From Alphaproteobacteria bacterium (GTDB lineage Bacteria > Pseudomonadota > Alphaproteobacteria > Thalassobaculales > Thalassobaculaceae), in contig JAJEAR010000001.1 of the NCBI GenBank assembly GCA_022822665.1, forward strand, positions 54,956 to 118,955: DNA of 64,000 bases. The letters are read 5' to 3'. Made by a program: the position numbers and the translations under genes. Every line of letters starts with the position of its first letter. Position 1 is the first letter of the stretch. The notes beneath the pieces were generated by a model. The model made no database searches and was not told where the DNA came from. It saw nothing but the letters and a program-made list of their open reading frames with translations. This document shows positions 62,481-64,000 of this stretch, piece after piece.

Positions 62481-63659
62481 ATGGACAGGCGACGCATAGT
62501 CAATCTGGATGACCTGCGCATCATGGCCAAGCGCCGGGTTCCAAAGCTGGTGTACGACTTCATCGAGGGCGGAGTGGATGACGAGCTGGGGCTGGAGCGC
62601 AATGTCGCGGCCTTTGCCCGCCGCTCGCTGGTGCCTCGCTACATGGTCGACGTCGCCGAGCCTGACCAGGAGACCCACCTGTTCGGCCGGACCTGGTCGA
62701 GCCCCTTCGGGATTGCCCCGACCGGCGGGATCGGCAACTTCCGGCGCGGTGCCGACATGATGCTGCTGCGCGCAGCCCGTGCCGCCAACATTCCCTTCAT
62801 CATGTCGGGTGCTTCGACCGCCTCGATGGAGGACATGGCGCGCGAGGCGCCCGAGCACGGCTGGTACCAGATGTATACCGCGAACGACCGTGCGATCTCG
62901 GAAGACATGATCCGCCGGGCCACAGATCTCGGGATCCAGGTCCTGGTGATCACGGTCGACGTGCCGGTCATGGCCAACCGGGAACGCAACCGGCGCAACG
63001 GGTTCGGCCGGCCGCTCAAGCTCACCCTGGATACCAGGCTCGACGCGCTGCGTCGCCCGCTCTGGCTCAGGGACTACCTGCTGCACGGCGGCGTGGCCAT
63101 GCTGGAGAACTGGAAGCCCTATGCGCCGGCAGGCGCCAGCGCCGCGGAGGTGGGGACGTTCGTGGCCGACCAGATGCCGGCCAGCATCACCTGGGCCGAC
63201 ATCGAGCGGTTCCGCGAGCTGTGGCCGCGCCCGCTGATCCTGAAGGGTGTCATGCGCACCGACGATGCCATCCGCGCGGCGGAGACCGGCGTCGATGGCC
63301 TGATCGTCTCCAATCACGGTGCCCGCCAGCTTGACCGGGCGCCGGCAGCGCTCGACGTGCTGCCAGCGCTCGACGCGGCGGTCGGCGAGCGCATGGTGCT
63401 GATGCTTGACGGCGGCGTACGCCGCGGTTCGGACATCCTGATCGCGCTTGCGAGCGGTGCGAAGTTCGTTTTTCAGGGCCGCCCGACGCTCTACGGGGCA
63501 ATCGCTGGCGGAAACGAGGGCGCGTCCATGGCCGTCGAGATCCTGTACAACGAGATCAGTTCGGTGATGGCCCAGATCGGCTGTCCGTCCCTCGAGGAGT
63601 TCGGGCCCGACTGGCTGCACCGGGACCCCGACGACCTGCGCCGCAACTACCCGCAGTAG
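62481..63659 (+). CDS. FMN-dependent alpha-hydroxyacid oxidase/dehydrogenase
   Basis: A 392-residue TIM-barrel flavoenzyme of the glycolate oxidase/L-lactate/mandelate dehydrogenase family. FIEGGVDDELGLERN opens the fold, and FGIAPTGGIG and SGASTASMEDMA bind FMN. ILKGVMRTDDA carries the flavin Lys. The catalytic base is His in VSNHGARQLDRAP with the substrate Arg after it, and LMLDGGVRRGSDILIALASG is the phosphate loop. ATG 62481 is preferred over the in-frame GTG at 62475 because GGAG is better spaced. It is probably cotranscribed with the racemase-family gene. Confidence 0.88.
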   Translation: MDRRRIVNLDDLRIMAKRRVPKLVYDFIEGGVDDELGLERNVAAFARRSLVPRYMVDVAEPDQETHLFGRTWSSPFGIAPTGGIGNFRRGADMMLLRAARAANIPFIMSGASTASMEDMAREAPEHGWYQMYTANDRAISEDMIRRATDLGIQVLVITVDVPVMANRERNRRNGFGRPLKLTLDTRLDALRRPLWLRDYLLHGGVAMLENWKPYAPAGASAAEVGTFVADQMPASITWADIERFRELWPRPLILKGVMRTDDAIRAAETGVDGLIVSNHGARQLDRAPAALDVLPALDAAVGERMVLMLDGGVRRGSDILIALASGAKFVFQGRPTLYGAIAGGNEGASMAVEILYNEISSVMAQIGCPSLEEFGPDWLHRDPDDLRRNYPQ

Positions 63660-63706
63660 GTGCTGTGGCCTTCGACCCGGCCCTTGTCTTTGCGCACTCG
63701 CGTGTC

Positions 63707-63721
63707 ATAAGGGACTCTTAT
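63707..63721. repeat. Short hairpin downstream of tnpB, possible IS right end
   Basis: ATAAG (63707-63711) and CTTAT (63717-63721) form a 5-bp stem with a 5-base loop in an AT-rich patch just after the tnpB stop. IS200/IS605 elements end in subterminal hairpins of this sort, and the guide-RNA scaffold of TnpB normally maps to this end. It could also be a terminator. Confidence 0.4.
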
Positions 63722-63738
63722 ATCGAATAGTGCCGACA

Positions 63739-64000
63739 TCACGCCGCCAGCCTCCGATCGTTTTCGCGGTTCACAGGCCGGGCACCCCCGCCGCCTCCCC
63801 GCGCAGAAGCCCCAGTCCCCGAGGCCAGGATGTTCGCCGCTGCATTCAGGTCGGCGTGATCGGCGTGGCCACAGGCCACGCAGTGAAACCGGTCCCGTGT
63901 CCTGCGCGATCGGGCGTCGACGTGCCCGCACGCTGCACAGGTCTGGCTGGTGTAGCGGGGATCGACCGCGATCACCCTGTACGCCTTGTACTCGAGCATC
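63739..64000 (-). CDS. tnpB: TnpB (IS200/IS605-type) C-terminal end, cut by window edge
   Basis: The last 87 codons of a TnpB-type RNA-guided nuclease; the start is beyond the right edge. The zinc finger uses TCAACGH and FHCVACGH, spaced as in the family. The final RuvC Asp is in HADLNAAANILA. The tail has a glycine-rich GARGGGGGARP stretch. Whether a tnpA gene accompanies it cannot be seen. Its presence marks the right edge of the window as a mobile-element insertion site. Confidence 0.85.
   Translation of the reverse strand, partial: MLEYKAYRVIAVDPRYTSQTCAACGHVDARSRRTRDRFHCVACGHADHADLNAAANILASGTGASARGGGGGARPVNRENDRRLAA

Overview
The window is GC-rich, densely packed chromosomal DNA that reads as an alphaproteobacterium. 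The pointers are the order tsaE-amgK-murU-addB-addA, AddAB in place of RecBCD, an AspRS with the alphaproteobacterial form of motif 2, a PodJ/Sel1-type protein and an AT-rich Zur-type palindrome. The order or genus cannot be fixed from what is visible; a free-living, nutritionally versatile Rhodospirillales-like lineage would fit. No rRNA, tRNA or CRISPR array was seen.

Layout. 1-1.2 kb: the end of homogentisate dioxygenase (hmgA), cut by the window edge. 1.6-5.95 kb: an accessory island with its own AT-rich promoter. It holds two overlapping genes for P-loop NTPases (the second ends in a TPR array), followed by a remnant of what looks like a helicase gene. 5.95-21.7 kb: one long minus-strand run, aspS - AtzG-like small subunit - AtzE-like amidase - hyuA - hyuB - tsaE - amgK - murU - addB - addA. 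Most junctions are 4-bp ATGA/GTGA overlaps. A ring-opening/amidase cassette is spliced into an otherwise conserved housekeeping string. 21.9-29 kb: a zinc-starvation locus around one Zur-like palindrome. znuA, a broken CobW-type GTPase and a WD40 gene lie on one side; a DUF1636-type metal protein, a solute-binding protein and two permeases lie on the other. This locus is eroding: the GTPase is frameshifted and headless, the ABC importer has no ATPase gene, and an IS transposase scrap lies just downstream. 29-36.5 kb: an Ldh-family oxidoreductase, a DinG-type helicase, a 2-keto-4-pentenoate hydratase-like enzyme and a Sel1 membrane protein with a small relative beside it.

36.5-48.3 kb: a purine/urate catabolic region. 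An NMT1-type ABC importer, 8-oxoguanine deaminase and a PuuE-UraD fusion run on the minus strand. uraH, xdhA, xdhB and puuD run divergently, and an AllE-like ureidoglycine aminohydrolase lies convergent to them. Together these cover xanthine or 8-oxoguanine to urate, 5-hydroxyisourate, OHCU, allantoin and allantoate, plus the later ureidoglycine step. The allantoate amidohydrolase that should join the two halves is not in the window.

48.3-63.7 kb: mixed core and accessory metabolism. Genes are ispE, a TPR lipoprotein, ETF-ubiquinone oxidoreductase, an atypical uracil-DNA glycosylase, a phosphoesterase, an aspartate aminotransferase, an EF-G-like GTPase, MsrP, a methyltransferase, carbonic anhydrase, a VOC protein, and an enolase-superfamily enzyme followed by a FMN alpha-hydroxyacid oxidase. 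At the right edge lies the 3' end of a tnpB gene (IS200/IS605 group).

The best candidates for something undescribed are the two-NTPase/TPR island at 1.65-5.48 kb, the Zur-linked DUF1636/Opp-type importer, and the AtzG-AtzE-HyuA-HyuB coupled cassette.
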